From positions 44,787-108,786 of the forward strand of contig LQAA01000003.1 of assembly GCA_001577715.1 (NCBI GenBank): a DNA stretch of 64,000 nt, given 5' to 3'. This document shows, one piece after another, positions 50,346 to 59,860 of this stretch. Below the pieces are notes generated by a model that ran no database searches, was not told the origin of the DNA, and worked only from the letters and a program-made list of their open reading frames with translations. The translations under genes and the position numbers were made by a program. The stretch comes from Candidatus Adiutrix intracellularis. GTDB taxonomy: Bacteria > Desulfobacterota > Desulfarculia > Adiutricales > Adiutricaceae. Every line of letters begins with the position of its first letter. Position 1 is the first letter of the stretch.

Positions 50346-50400
50346 TGTAGCTCCATTTTTTAATATTTATATAAAAATTAACCATTAATTATTAGTCAAG

Positions 50401-50874
50401 TTACTTATGTTGCTCACGCATGGCTCGGGCTATTTCTCGCCTGGCATCGGCCTCTTTGAGGTTCTGGCGTTTATCATGGGTTTTTTTGCCGCGAGCTAAG
50501 GCTAATTCCGCCTTAGCTAAGCCATTTTTGAAATACAGTTTAAGGGGAATCAGGCTCTGCCCGTTTTCTTGTAGCTTGCCGTAAAGACGTTTTAATTCCG
50601 GCTGGCGTAGAAGGAGCTTACGCCTTCGTAGTGGGTCGTGATTATTGAAAGGGGCCCAGGGGTAAGGGGTTATGTGGGCACCCACCAGAAAGACTTCGCT
50701 GCCGTAAAAACGGGCGTAGGCTTCGGTCAGGTTAGCTTTACCTAGGCGTAGACTCTTAACTTCAGTGCCTGTGAGTACCAGTCCGGCCTCGTAATGATCG
50801 CCTAATTCGTAATTGTACCGAGCCTTTTTATTCAGACAGATTATTTTTATCCCCTCTTTGTCTGGTTTATTCAC
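50401..50874 (-). CDS. smpB: SsrA-binding protein SmpB
   Basis: This RNA-binding protein delivers tmRNA to stalled ribosomes (trans-translation). It has the OB-fold core KARYNYELGDHYEAGLVLTGTEVKSLR (shown here only in part, starting KKARYNYELG), and NLTEAYARF, YPWAPFNNHDPLRRRKLLL and a basic C-terminal tail (AKGKKTHDKR-like) that enters the mRNA channel. At 157 residues it has the usual length. It is 10 bases downstream of ssb. The tmRNA gene is not in this window as far as I can see. Confidence 0.96.
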   Translation of the reverse strand: MNKPDKEGIKIICLNKKARYNYELGDHYEAGLVLTGTEVKSLRLGKANLTEAYARFYGSEVFLVGAHITPYPWAPFNNHDPLRRRKLLLRQPELKRLYGKLQENGQSLIPLKLYFKNGLAKAELALARGKKTHDKRQNLKEADARREIARAMREQHK

Positions 50875-50884
50875 TTGCTACCCT

Positions 50885-51373
50885 TTAAAATGGTATGTCA
50901 TCTTCAGTGGGAGAAGGACCGAAGTCGCCGCTGAAGGGGTCGTCATTGAGGGGAACTGGTTGCGGCGGTGGGGAAGCAGGGACGGCGGGTCGGGGCGGGG
51001 CTTGGGGCCGGGGGGGGAGCAGCACGGTAACTGGGGTAGAATCTTCGCTGCTTTGGCGGCCGCCAAGCATTTTCATGGTATTGCCTATAACTTCAGTTAT
51101 ATATTTATCTTGACCGGTTTGGTCCTGATATTTTCTGGTCTGCAGGCGCCCTTCGATATAGACCTGGCGACCCTTGGCTAAATATTCGTTGGCGACTTCT
51201 GCTGTGCGGTCGAAGAGGACGATGTTGTGCCATTCCGTCCGATCTTCACCGCCTATTCTTTCCGTAGTGGCTAGTGGAAAGCGGCAGACAGCCTTACCAG
51301 AGTTCTGCCCGTGCTTAAGTTCCGGATCCTTGCCTAGATTGCCGATAAGAATAATTTTATTTAATCCCGCCAT
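50885..51373 (-). CDS. ssb: Single-stranded DNA-binding protein
   Basis: This 162-residue OB-fold protein coats ssDNA in replication and repair. The OB fold is residues 1-105 ([38 protein letters not shown]). A Pro-rich linker (residues 115-150, [18 protein letters not shown]) follows. The acidic C-terminal tip ends EDDIPF, the docking site for other proteins. It heads the ssb-smpB pair. A -10-like TATAAT lies upstream near 51450 without a good -35. Confidence 0.96.
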   Translation of the reverse strand: MAGLNKIILIGNLGKDPELKHGQNSGKAVCRFPLATTERIGGEDRTEWHNIVLFDRTAEVANEYLAKGRQVYIEGRLQTRKYQDQTGQDKYITEVIGNTMKMLGGRQSSEDSTPVTVLLPPRPQAPPRPAVPASPPPQPVPLNDDPFSGDFGPSPTEDDIPF

Positions 51374-51878
51374 GTGTCGCTCCTGTTTGGGGTAATTGCT
51401 TAGGTCATTTTATTGATGATGGCCATGTTGGGGATGGTATTATAGGTTCCCCGCCCGGTGATATTATGGTTATAAAACAAAAAGTTATTAGGAGTGATAG
51501 TCGCCTTAATTTTTAGCTACTGTGTTGTAGCGCTGTTGGTTTTGATCTGGGTAGTGTTTATTAGAAGGTTAGGGCCAATTAACGTCGTGGAAGGCTACTT
51601 GGACGTTTCATGGATAGTACACCGAATCACCCTGGTGGCGTTGTAAAAAATGACGTCGGTCTCGAAATGAGTTATAATTTGGGGCAAACTAATCTGGTCG
51701 TGATAAATAGTCATTGACGTGCGGTTTTCGGTCTATATCGAAGGCAAAAATCTACTTACACAAACCTAAAACGACCATTTAAATCACTATTTTTCCCTAA
51801 AGAGGTATTATACCGTAAGCAGGGATAAAAAGCGATGGCGAAGATAAAATAGCCTAGGAGAGTCAGACCTAGCCTAAA
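51374..51878. other. Spacer with weak coding remnant
   Basis: The 505-bp gap between ssb and the DUF456 relic contains one plus-strand fragment with a hydrophobic run (FSYCVVALLVLIWVVFI near 51510-51560), perhaps a former membrane protein. It has multiple stops and no recognisable family. Confidence 0.3.
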
Positions 51879-52311
51879 TTAAAAAAGGCTTCCGGCTAGA
51901 AAGCTCAGAAGAGCCCTAGCGCCGGAGTTCAGGGCCTCTTTTAAATCGTGCTTTTCCACTGCTAGTTTACAGATCATGGCACCGAGGAAAACGCCTAGAA
52001 TTAAACCGATCAAGTTGAAGAGAACAAAACTCGCTATGGAACTCAGCACCGAGCCGATCATGCCGGCCCGGCTGGTGTCAAACTTGTTAGCTCCTGTAGC
52101 GGAGGCTAATTGATCTACGACCAGGGAGACGACGATCATCAGACCGGTGTTGATCGTGGTCGTCGCTCCGTAACCGGCCCAACCCGTGTACTAACCATAG
52201 CTCACAGATAAGCCGCCCAGATGATGGATAGCCCCGGTAGCGTAGGTAATATGCGCCGACTAGGCCTAGCAGCATGGCCAAAAGGTATAAAATAAGAACA
52301 AGGCCTTGCAC
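51879..52311 (-). pseudogene. DUF456-family small membrane protein, broken by a frameshift and a stop
   Basis: The N-terminal piece (52311 downward; MQGLVLILYLLAMLLGLVG) and the C-terminal piece (ending 51879; SRAGMIGSVLSSIASFVLFN, then LIGLILGVFLGAMICKLAVE, RALLSFLAGSLF) together match the glycine-rich, four-helix DUF456 pattern. The join needs a shift near 52255, and the second frame contains a TAG near 52193. Function of this family is unknown. The gene could be recently dead, since the C-terminal 86 codons remain clean. Confidence 0.65.
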
Positions 52312-52393
52312 AAGGATATATCCTTTAATTAATTAATTTTTTTTTAACTAGGAATAAGCCGCTTGACGATTGATTAAAAGCTGGTTAAGCTAA

Positions 52394-52417
52394 ATCGTTA
52401 TAATGATTTATAACGAT
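52394..52417. promoter_or_regulatory. 24-bp palindrome upstream of trxA
   Basis: ATCGTTATAA (52394-52403) and TTATAACGAT (52408-52417) are perfect inverted repeats around TGAT. The left arm contains TATAAT (52399-52404) as a possible -10 box with no good -35, so an activator or repressor may act here. It is 80-105 bases before trxA. Confidence 0.5.
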
Positions 52418-52497
52418 GGGAATTTTAATTCAAGTTTTCCCCTCATTAATTATTATCATAAATCGTCCGCCTCTGGCAAGCGGCCAAGGAGTACGTT

Positions 52498-52821
52498 ATG
52501 TCCTTATTATTGAATTTAACCGATGCTGATTTTGACAACGAATTAAAAAAAGCTGCTGTTCCGATATTGGTCGATTTTTGGGCGCCCTGGTGCGGCCCTT
52601 GTAAGGCGGTAGGTCTTATTCTGGAAGAACTAGCCGGAGAATATGAAGGCCGTTTAGTCATCGCTAAATTGAATGTAGACGAAAATCAGGCCATCCCGGC
52701 CCGCTTTGGCGTCCAGTCTATCCCAAACATGGTTATCTTTAAAAATAGTGAAGAAGTTGGCCGTATTATTGGCTCGCGTTCAAAGGACGGACTCAAGACC
52801 GTTCTTGATCCCCTCTTATGA
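52498..52821 (+). CDS. trxA: Thioredoxin
   Basis: This 107-residue thiol-disulfide carrier has the active site WCGPC (31-35) and cis-proline in SIPNMVIF. It reduces ribonucleotide reductase, methionine sulfoxide reductase and other targets. ATG start behind AAGGAGTACGTT. It overlaps bamD by four bases (ATGA), so the two are co-translated. Its conserved palindrome-bearing leader suggests regulation. No thioredoxin reductase in the window. Confidence 0.95.
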   Translation: MSLLLNLTDADFDNELKKAAVPILVDFWAPWCGPCKAVGLILEELAGEYEGRLVIAKLNVDENQAIPARFGVQSIPNMVIFKNSEEVGRIIGSRSKDGLKTVLDPLL

Positions 52822-53666
52822 AACAGAGCCGGAGAATCAATAAGTTGATTCCTCTTGTCAGATTCCGGACTCTGGCTTTTATGCTGACTCTGGGTTTGAC
52901 CGTGAGCCCCCTTACCGGTTGCGGCATGGGTTCAGCTGGGAATTATTTAAATAAAATTTTCGGTTTCCAGTCATCAAGCGATCTGAATTCCGGCGAAGAC
53001 GTGCCCCAGACCCTAGCTAATCAGGCTCAGGAACTTATGGATGCCGACAACTATAAAGATGCGGCTGTTTTATGGCAGCAGCTTAAGGATCAATATCCGT
53101 ATAGTCGTTACGCCCTTCTGGGCGAATTAAAATTAGGCGATTCCCTTTTTGTGCAGGGAAAATATATTGAAGCTCTCGGTGCCTATGAGGACTTTGAACG
53201 GCTTCACCCGGAAAATGAGGCTGCGGTATACGCTATATATCAGCAAGGCATGTGTTATTATTTGAGGATGAACAGCATTGACCATGATCAGACTGCCACC
53301 ATTCAGACCATTCAAACTATGACTCGGCTGGTAGAGACATATCCCGGTAATAAATATGCCATTATGGCTCAGGCCCGCATCACCGAAGCTCAAAACAATC
53401 TCGCCGGCCATGAGTTCTATGTTGGAGATTTTTATTTTAACCGTAAGGATTACGCGGCGGCTATGCACCGCTATACGGGATTGATTCAGTATTATCCCGA
53501 TTCAGGTTATCATCAGAAGGCTTTAAATCGTATTGCCGAATACCGGCAGTTAGTGGCCGACGGCGTGGTGGAAGACAGCGTTAATCAGCGTGATGATTCT
53601 TTCGATTCCCCTTTCCTCTCCTCGCCCAACAATACAGGTGACACCGTCGCTCCCGGTATCTTTTAG
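52818..53666 (+). CDS. bamD: Outer-membrane lipoprotein BamD-like (TPR)
   Basis: This 282-residue lipoprotein of the beta-barrel assembly machinery starts with a signal peptide ending at the lipobox LTGC (C35; +2 is Gly, which favours outer-membrane sorting). TPR-like helices follow (YKDAAVLWQQLKDQYP, YIEALGAYEDFERLHP, YAAAMHRYTGLIQYYP), in the YfiO/BamD pattern of five TPRs. The C-terminus is a Ser/Asp-rich tail. BamD works with BamA in outer-membrane protein insertion. Placement after trxA is unusual. A generic TPR lipoprotein (YbgF-like) is the alternative. Confidence 0.85.
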   Translation: MKQSRRINKLIPLVRFRTLAFMLTLGLTVSPLTGCGMGSAGNYLNKIFGFQSSSDLNSGEDVPQTLANQAQELMDADNYKDAAVLWQQLKDQYPYSRYALLGELKLGDSLFVQGKYIEALGAYEDFERLHPENEAAVYAIYQQGMCYYLRMNSIDHDQTATIQTIQTMTRLVETYPGNKYAIMAQARITEAQNNLAGHEFYVGDFYFNRKDYAAAMHRYTGLIQYYPDSGYHQKALNRIAEYRQLVADGVVEDSVNQRDDSFDSPFLSSPNNTGDTVAPGIF

Positions 53667-53719
53667 GTTATTTTAGATAAATGGCGGTTCTATATTTTCT
53701 GGTGAAGCTAGTCTGACTT

Positions 53720-54238
53720 ATGAGAGACACTATGTTTAAATGTTTTTTAACATTACTTTTAATGTTGGCTGCTTTCTGGCCCCGAATCGTTGGGGCCCAG
53801 AGTCACACCTCAGTGGCGGCGCAGGCTGTGCCGTCGGCCGATGCTCTGGCTACGGAAAAAGACGCTCTTCACCTTAATACCATTGGGGCCTTTAGCGCTG
53901 GCTTTGTTCTACAGTCTTACGGATACATCGGGGTTCTTGCTGATTCCCTAAGCCAGGGTGTCTATGCTCCGGACCTGGTGCGATCGATGTTGACGGAAAC
54001 TATTAACTATTTGCGCAAGGTTCATACTCAGCTTCAAAAATATCAAGGCGGAGGGCTAATCGTTCCGGGCGATCTCAGGTTTATTACTTCTGTTATAAAT
54101 ATAATTAATCAGTTAATGGCCGAGGCGGAGGCCTTGTCGTCTTTCGCCCAAACTAAGGGTGAAGCTGATTTAAAACGCTTTGAGGAATCCCGCAAAAACG
54201 CTTGGAAAAATATAAAAAATACTTTAAATATGAAATAA
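53720..54238 (+). CDS. Secreted protein of unknown function
   Basis: A 172-residue protein. Signal peptide (hydrophobic LTLLLMLAAFWPRIVGA; cleavage likely before QS at about residue 27). The mature part is helical: Ala/Leu-rich, with heptad-like stretches (RSMLTETINYLRKVHTQL; NIINQLMAEAEALSSFAQ) and a basic C-terminus. No known domain recognised. Start is ATG 53720 (or 53732). It lies 53 bases after bamD on the same strand, perhaps a small periplasmic partner of an envelope complex. No cysteines in the mature part that I can see. Confidence 0.6.
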   Translation: MRDTMFKCFLTLLLMLAAFWPRIVGAQSHTSVAAQAVPSADALATEKDALHLNTIGAFSAGFVLQSYGYIGVLADSLSQGVYAPDLVRSMLTETINYLRKVHTQLQKYQGGGLIVPGDLRFITSVINIINQLMAEAEALSSFAQTKGEADLKRFEESRKNAWKNIKNTLNMK

Positions 54239-54276
54239 AAATTGCACCGCCGTACGGGCGGCGACTTTAAAACATT

Positions 54277-54353
<77 letters not shown>

Positions 54354-54363
54354 TATAAATCAA

Positions 54364-55311
54364 GGAGTTTAGCTGCTAATGGTGAAGTCCTTGCTCTGTT
54401 TTTATCTTAATTTAGCTAGACCATGAAAGGACTATTATATTAGAAACTGGCCCTTACTATAGCTTAGATTATTTTTAATAACCCATAGATATCAGGAAAA
54501 ATTTTATAATTAAACTTTTTTGCTTGTTAAACAAATCTAAAATCATACCTAAAAGGACAATTTATTATAAAATATTATAATTAATTATAAAAACAAGGTA
54601 GCTTATTTTTTGTTATTTTTCTTGACTAGTCTAAAATGTAACTATCAATCAGTAAATGGCGAGTTTTATGTTGAAATATAAGGTATAGTGACGATATTTT
54701 ACAACAGTTTGTCATTTCGTTAAGGTAGGTTCACAAAATTGGGCTAAGTATTTTTTAATTAAGTTTATACTACTTTTAGTTAATAGCTGAATAGTTACCG
54801 ATATTTTTTATATGGTCTATTAAGAATATATTCGTCAGGAGCAAGTTATGTTTTTTGATTTTTCCAATAGTATTAATTTTTTTTGTAATAATAATATATA
54901 ATATTAATCTACTAAATTAGATTTCTTTGTTCCCCATGATTTTAGTCAATCTCCTAAAATGTCAATCAAAAAATTTGTTAAGCATAAAAAATTAACTAAA
55001 AAACGAGTTGCCGTGTTTTTTATAAATAATTCTTATATGATATAGTAAAAATGTTCTTTTAAGTATGATTTTAGATTTGTTTGGCGAGCAAAAAATACAA
55101 TTTTTAATTTTCTTCTAACGAATGCTTGCTGCCTCAGTTGAATTAGGTGCTTAGACCCTAGCCGCTATTCTAGCTAGCTATGGAACCGTTAAGTATTTTA
55201 ATATCATTAAAATCGGTGGTGTAGGTGGTGTTAATGAACTGTTCGGCTAGTCCTTATATGCAGATTAATTTTTTTAGTGAAGAAGTAAAAAAAAATTTTT
55301 TTATCTTAGCT
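54364..55311. repeat. AT-rich stretch with inverted-repeat-bounded element and dispersed repeat
   Basis: At 54516-54560, TTTTTTGCTTGTTAAACAAA then TCTAAAATCATACCTAAAA recurs inverted at about 55055-55095 with few differences. It bounds a non-coding 580-bp unit (MITE-like). Partial relatives lie near 20.05-20.9, 27.45 and 29.3-29.4 kb. Within it, 54675-54830 repeats the 13720-13870 sequence. No gene is present; a decayed fragment after 55140 is unreadable. Confidence 0.55.
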
Positions 55312-56130
55312 TCAGAGGTGAGTAGCTTTAGCCTGTTGCCATAATTCTTCTAGGGTAGCCGGGGAAACATCTTCTGGGCGTTGGCCGCTCGCAGCTAGCT
55401 TGTCTTCAATATAGTTAAAACGGTTGATAAAACGGGTATTGGCTTCTGATAGGGCGTCTTCAGCAGAAAAATCTAGGCGACTGGCTAGGTTAGCTAGAGC
55501 CAGTAAAACGTTACCCATTTCGGCTTTTAGTCGGGTTTTGTGGGCGGGGTCGGTTGTTTGCGGGTCGTAAAGGGCTAGTTGTTTATCCATCTCCGCCAGC
55601 TTTTCATCCACTTTATGCCGCACAGCTGGGGTATCTAGCCAATTAAAACCGGCCCGTTCTACCCGGTCATTTAGGCGGTGAGCTCGTTGTAAAGCCGGCA
55701 GGGTCAGGGGCACTGAGGCTAGAAGGCGGTTATATTTTTTATCCTGGCGCTTTATAGTTTGCCACTGATTCAGAACGGTTTTGGTATCGGTTATTTTAGG
55801 GCCGTCTCCGAAAATATGGGGGTGTCGGGTGATCATTTTGGCCTGCACCTGGTCTATAACCTCGGCTAGACCCCAGCCCCAGCGGGGCTGGGCCAGATGA
55901 CTGATAAAGATCACCTGAAAGAGCAAATCCCCGGCTTCTTCGCAGATGTCATCCGGATTTTCGGCCTTCAGGGCTTCTATCAGTTCGTAGGTTTCTTCCA
56001 GAAGATGTCCGATGATGGAAGCGGGGGTCTGTTTTAGATCCCAGGGGCAACCGTTTTGTGGATCCAGCAATCTGGTTATAACTTTGTCCAGTTCGGTCAG
56101 GGCGGGCCCCGCTTTTTGGGTGGTAGGCAT
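55312..56130 (-). CDS. mazG: Nucleoside triphosphate pyrophosphohydrolase MazG
   Basis: This enzyme (272 residues) hydrolyses NTPs or dNTPs to NMPs, sanitising the pool and moderating (p)ppGpp-type stress. The N-terminal domain has the full metal site: EETYE (45-49) and EEAGD (64-68). In the C-terminal domain, which does the catalysis in E. coli, the matching positions read EKLAE (175-179) and AEMGN (202-206). A lysine replaces the second glutamate of EExxE, and an asparagine (N206) replaces the ExxD aspartate. Only the N-terminal domain looks able to bind metal. It follows cvpA by 5 bases on the same strand. Confidence 0.9.
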   Translation of the reverse strand: MPTTQKAGPALTELDKVITRLLDPQNGCPWDLKQTPASIIGHLLEETYELIEALKAENPDDICEEAGDLLFQVIFISHLAQPRWGWGLAEVIDQVQAKMITRHPHIFGDGPKITDTKTVLNQWQTIKRQDKKYNRLLASVPLTLPALQRAHRLNDRVERAGFNWLDTPAVRHKVDEKLAEMDKQLALYDPQTTDPAHKTRLKAEMGNVLLALANLASRLDFSAEDALSEANTRFINRFNYIEDKLAASGQRPEDVSPATLEELWQQAKATHL

Positions 56131-56135
56131 ATAAA

Positions 56136-56930
56136 TTACTCAGTGGCTGGCTGGGGCCAGGTGGGGATAGCCGGAATAGGAGCGGTAGCTGGCTTGTTCG
56201 GAGCGGAGGGTTTAGAGAACAGGTCAGGGTGGTCGGTCATAAATCGTTTTAAGTCTTCCGGATTTAGAGCCTCACCGCTGGAGATGTTGCGTAGTTTTTC
56301 CTGCCAGATCGGGGTGACGGACTCGGGTTTTTTTTGTAGAATACTGCGGATAGTCTTCCAATCCACTACGTCAAGTGAAGCAGGTAGGGCGGTTGGTGGC
56401 GGGCCGCCGCCGTCGATAAAGGGAGCATTTTTAACAGCGAAAGCTAGGGCCTGGCGCAAACCTTCGGGCATCCAGGCTTTAGCTTGGCTAGTCACCGGGG
56501 CGAGATAGGGCCACAGTTTAGAGGTTTGAAAGAAGGGTTCATTGTCTTTTAAAAAAACCTGGACCCCGGATAAAATGATGCCGCAGACTAAAGTGCCCTT
56601 GATTACCCCAACCATAGCTCCCAGAAGGGAACTAGCCACCGGAGTAATGGTCATTTTAACGATCTTATCCACAAAAAAGGATAAAAGACTGATGAAAAAA
56701 TAGATGATAACGAAGATGATGATGAAACTAGTTATACCCCGCTGGCCTGGTAGATCAAAGATGGTCTTAAGGTGTAATTCGCCCAGTGGCCAGTAGACGC
56801 TAGCTACCCAGAAGGCCACGAACAGACCCAGCACCGCCACTACTTCCTTAACCACACCCCGGAAGAGGCCCCGTAAAATGAAATAGCCCAAAATGACTAG
56901 TAATGCTATATCTAATCCGCCTTCAATCAT
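56136..56930 (-). CDS. cvpA: CvpA-family inner-membrane protein
   Basis: A 264-residue protein with four membrane helices in the first 120 residues. The CvpA pattern is I-L-x-x-x-R-G-x-x-R-G-x-x-K-E: ILGYFILRGLFRGVVKEVV (14-32). A longer C-terminal soluble tail, Pro/Ala-rich at the end (APNKPATAPIPAIPTWPQP), is unlike the short E. coli protein (162). CvpA is required for colicin V production in E. coli; the general role is unclear. It is 5 bases upstream of mazG. Promoter candidate at 56965-56994. Confidence 0.8.
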   Translation of the reverse strand: MIEGGLDIALLVILGYFILRGLFRGVVKEVVAVLGLFVAFWVASVYWPLGELHLKTIFDLPGQRGITSFIIIFVIIYFFISLLSFFVDKIVKMTITPVASSLLGAMVGVIKGTLVCGIILSGVQVFLKDNEPFFQTSKLWPYLAPVTSQAKAWMPEGLRQALAFAVKNAPFIDGGGPPPTALPASLDVVDWKTIRSILQKKPESVTPIWQEKLRNISSGEALNPEDLKRFMTDHPDLFSKPSAPNKPATAPIPAIPTWPQPATE

Positions 56931-56964
56931 AAAAACCCGCTTACCCTGGACTTTAAGCCAGGTT

Positions 56965-56994
56965 AATATAGGATCGGATTTTGTAACAAACCAA
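56965..56994 (-). promoter_or_regulatory. Promoter candidate for cvpA-mazG
   Basis: On the minus strand, TTGGTT (56994-56989) and TATATT (56970-56965) are separated by 18 bases. The transcript would begin just before an imperfect CCTGG/CCAGG hairpin at 56945-56963. Confidence 0.4.
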
Positions 56995-57490
56995 CCCTGT
57001 AAACGATTTACTTACTAAAAAAATATTTTATCACGATGCGACCAGTCCGTCAAATGCGGTCTAATAGCGGGCACAAAAAAATAAGCACTTTTTATTCTTT
57101 AGCTCATATTCACCTTTCATTTTTCCAGCACCTAAAGAGAGCCTCTTCGACATTTTGTTTTTAAAGGTTACTCTTAGTTTTGGATATTAAAGATTTAGGA
57201 TGTATTGGCTATTTTCATATTCTAACGCAACTTAGGTTATTTCAAACGTTGCTGTAGTATGGTTCTGTTTCCGCTTTTAATAACTCCGCTGTTGATGAAT
57301 TAACCTCTTCTTAGATACGAAGCGCAATCGATGTTATTTTTGTTGTTCTCCAAGTATCTAGTTAGCTTGAACTTGCTCTTTGGTTGAGTGGCTTTTATTG
57401 AGATTTCTTATCTTGCTCAAGGCTTCTGTACTTCCGCTGGCTTTAATGAGATCACATAATTCATCGGTCCAAGGACAGGACTCAGGTAAT
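56995..57490. pseudogene. Decayed spacer with unidentified remnant
   Basis: On the minus strand, DTWRTTKITSIALRI and REEVNSSTAELLKAETEP (near 57270-57360) look like a worn coiled-coil segment, but the family is unclear. The rest is AT-rich and holds no RNA gene. Confidence 0.3.
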
Positions 57491-58120
57491 CCTTAAAAAA
57501 AGTTTTAAAACAAGCATTAGCTCAAGCGTTGCGAGTTCTCTTAGCGTAAAATATGGTTAAAAGTCTTAAAATTATCAGAGGTAAATAAAGCTTTGCTTCC
57601 TGCATCTAATATTGAAACTTTCGAACCGAACTCATGTTTCTTGCAGTTTTTACCTTTGGCGATATAGAGTGTTTCAGCTCATGTAAGTTGTAAATTTTAT
57701 TTTTATTTTTTTATTGTTAGGTCAAAATATGCTAGAAAAACTTGAATCGTTCTTAATAAAAAAATAATTTAATCGCTAATTTTTAGCTTAGTTTTACGAA
57801 ACAAGGTTAAGGTAATAGTCTTAAGGCAGTTCTTGGCTTTCTTTACGTCTTTATTCTTTTTTGGGGGGCTTGCAAAATTTGATTATTCTGATGAGTTCTT
57901 TTATTTTTTTTATAGCTACGGTCTAAAAAAGGCTTATAGACGATACTATCTTTTAAAGGTTAGGGGTCACTTTTATTTGTAGCTTAAGAATCAGTTGGAA
58001 AGCTAATATTTTTTCTTAGATAATGGTATCAAAGATAATTTCTTTCTTAATCGCTTTCTCGTCATGCAATAAAAGAGAAGTTTTAAAAAATTTTTCATCC
58101 ATTCAACTTCAATGGATTAA
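57491..58120 (-). mobile_element. Decayed IS5-like element, partial copy
   Basis: It starts with CCTTAAAAAA (57491-57500), a worn version of the 12-bp terminal repeat. AAAACAAGCATTAGCTCAAG follows, as at the ends of the other copies. The middle still carries GAAACTTTCGAACCGAACTC, shared with 28.5 kb. It is truncated near 58120. On the minus strand the core KSEFGSKV pattern can be guessed, with many stops. Confidence 0.6.
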
Positions 58121-58628
58121 CGACATTTGGTTTGAGATTGTTACTAGCAAAGTAGTTAATATTAGTATCTGGTTTTGATGGGGTATTAACCTAAGCTACT
58201 AATAGGAAGGGTGTGGCTTTCGTGGTTGGGGGAGATGCACCATTAAATTCAGTTTAGACGGGTGAGGTTTTGGATAATGATGATTCTGCTTACTTCGGTG
58301 GTGGAGTTATGTTTTTCGCTGAGGACGAAGATGATTGGCGTCGTGTTCTTGATTAGGATCTCGTAGTAATTTGCGCTTAGTGAAGGAAAAAGAAACTGAG
58401 ATTGAGTGTGAAACCGAAAACCGCCCATTTTTTTCGGTAGGGTTTATTTAATAAATCATATGAAAAGTTTGGAAACGACAATGAACGAAGGGTAGTTATC
58501 GAAAGGAAAGTAAAATTTTGGAATACGACTGGTGTTGCTCTTGTTAGAGTCAGGCTGGCTCGGCCCGGGCCTCGAGTTTAGATTCAATATAGGGAGAGGG
58601 TGAGAAGTTGTGGGCTAAATAAGCGGTC
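58120..58628. pseudogene. Decayed spacer
   Basis: Fragments with acidic text (FAEDEDDWRRVLD near 58315-58355) suggest an eroded ORF; the family is unknown. No RNA gene or clear repeat. Confidence 0.3.
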
Positions 58629-59860
58629 TTTAAAAGACATCAAATACTTTATTTGATTGATTAATTATAATATAATTTCGACCATATAGTTTGGGATTTA
58701 CTTTAACCCTGGTCGAATCCTTTCTTTTTTGAAGAGTATAGAAGGATACCATCACCATAAGCGGGGCAAGGTGTTTTGTTCAAGAGGGATTACTGAAGTA
58801 AATTAATCCTCGAGTTGCTTAATTGTAAGTGGCTAGAAAAATATCATGGAAATTCTTAGAGCAAGATTTTCAAAAGTGTTATTCCGACTAGGGACGGTTA
58901 GTTAAAAATATTCGTTTAATGTTTGGGTTAATGGCCATAAAATAACTTGAAAATTTAAGTGATAATGCCGTACCTTATGCGGTAGCTAATTTAATTTATT
59001 TTCGTCAACGCATCAGAATTGAACGATATTTCTCCTTTAGAAGATAATGTCGTCCGTAAGCTTTTTTACGCCGTAATTAAAAAGAGAGGTAAAGAAAATA
59101 AGTTGAAGGATTAATTTTTGTAGGAGTCCTAAAAAGAGCAAAGAAGTAAAGGAAGCTAAAATCCGCTTTAAGAGTATACCTTAATCTTGTTTCGTGAAAT
59201 CAAGTAAAAAGCAGCGGCTGATTTAAAAACTTAATAAGAACAGTTTAATTTTTTTAAGAGTGGTTTGACCTAACAACAAAAAAAGTAAAATAAAATTTGC
59301 GTTTTATATGAGCCGAAAATACTTTGTATAGCTAAAGGTAAAAAGCATAAAGAATATAAGTTTAGGTCGAAAAAATTAATAGCGGTAACTAAATTCACGG
59401 CGTAATCATATCTACCAATTTTTTGGTTGAAATCTTTACGATAGTAACATGTTAACGATACAATCCAATAAATAATCAGACTTTTGAATCACAAACTAGA
59501 TTTAGGGATTTGTGATTAAGGTTATCAATGGTACAAAAGAGTTGAAGGGGTCCAAAAATTAATACTAAAGAGGTAAGGTTAAAAAAATAAAAAAACAGAA
59601 AATGCAATAAATAGTGTAGAGCAACAGGACCAGTTAGCAGACATCTTAATTTAGATTTTCGAAGGTTTCGAATTTCCATGAAAGAACCCTAGAAGATAAG
59701 ATTAATATTATTTATGGTTGCCGCCGTTTTAACTTCATAAAATAGATGCGCGAGGTAACGTTTTATTTGTATTTAGTCCTGTTGAGACTTTTGACAACGT
59801 TTTACGCCAATAGAACCCCCAACGCTTGAGGTAATGCCCATTTTAAAATAATTTTTAAGG
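58628..59860 (+). mobile_element. Decayed IS5-like element, long plus-strand copy
   Basis: It ends at ATTTTTAAGG (59851-59860), the same 10 bases as in the intact terminal repeat of 2331-3067. The start is near CTTTAAAAGACAT (58628). The plus-strand reading has SRGITEVN and RLMFG-like segments near 58780-58940 (IS5-group N-terminal blocks, normally YSxxGRPxKPIRLMxGLLxL). At the far end AAVLTS-FIKWMREVTFYLYL lies near 59720-59790, the C-terminal block. The interior holds stops throughout. Confidence 0.6.
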
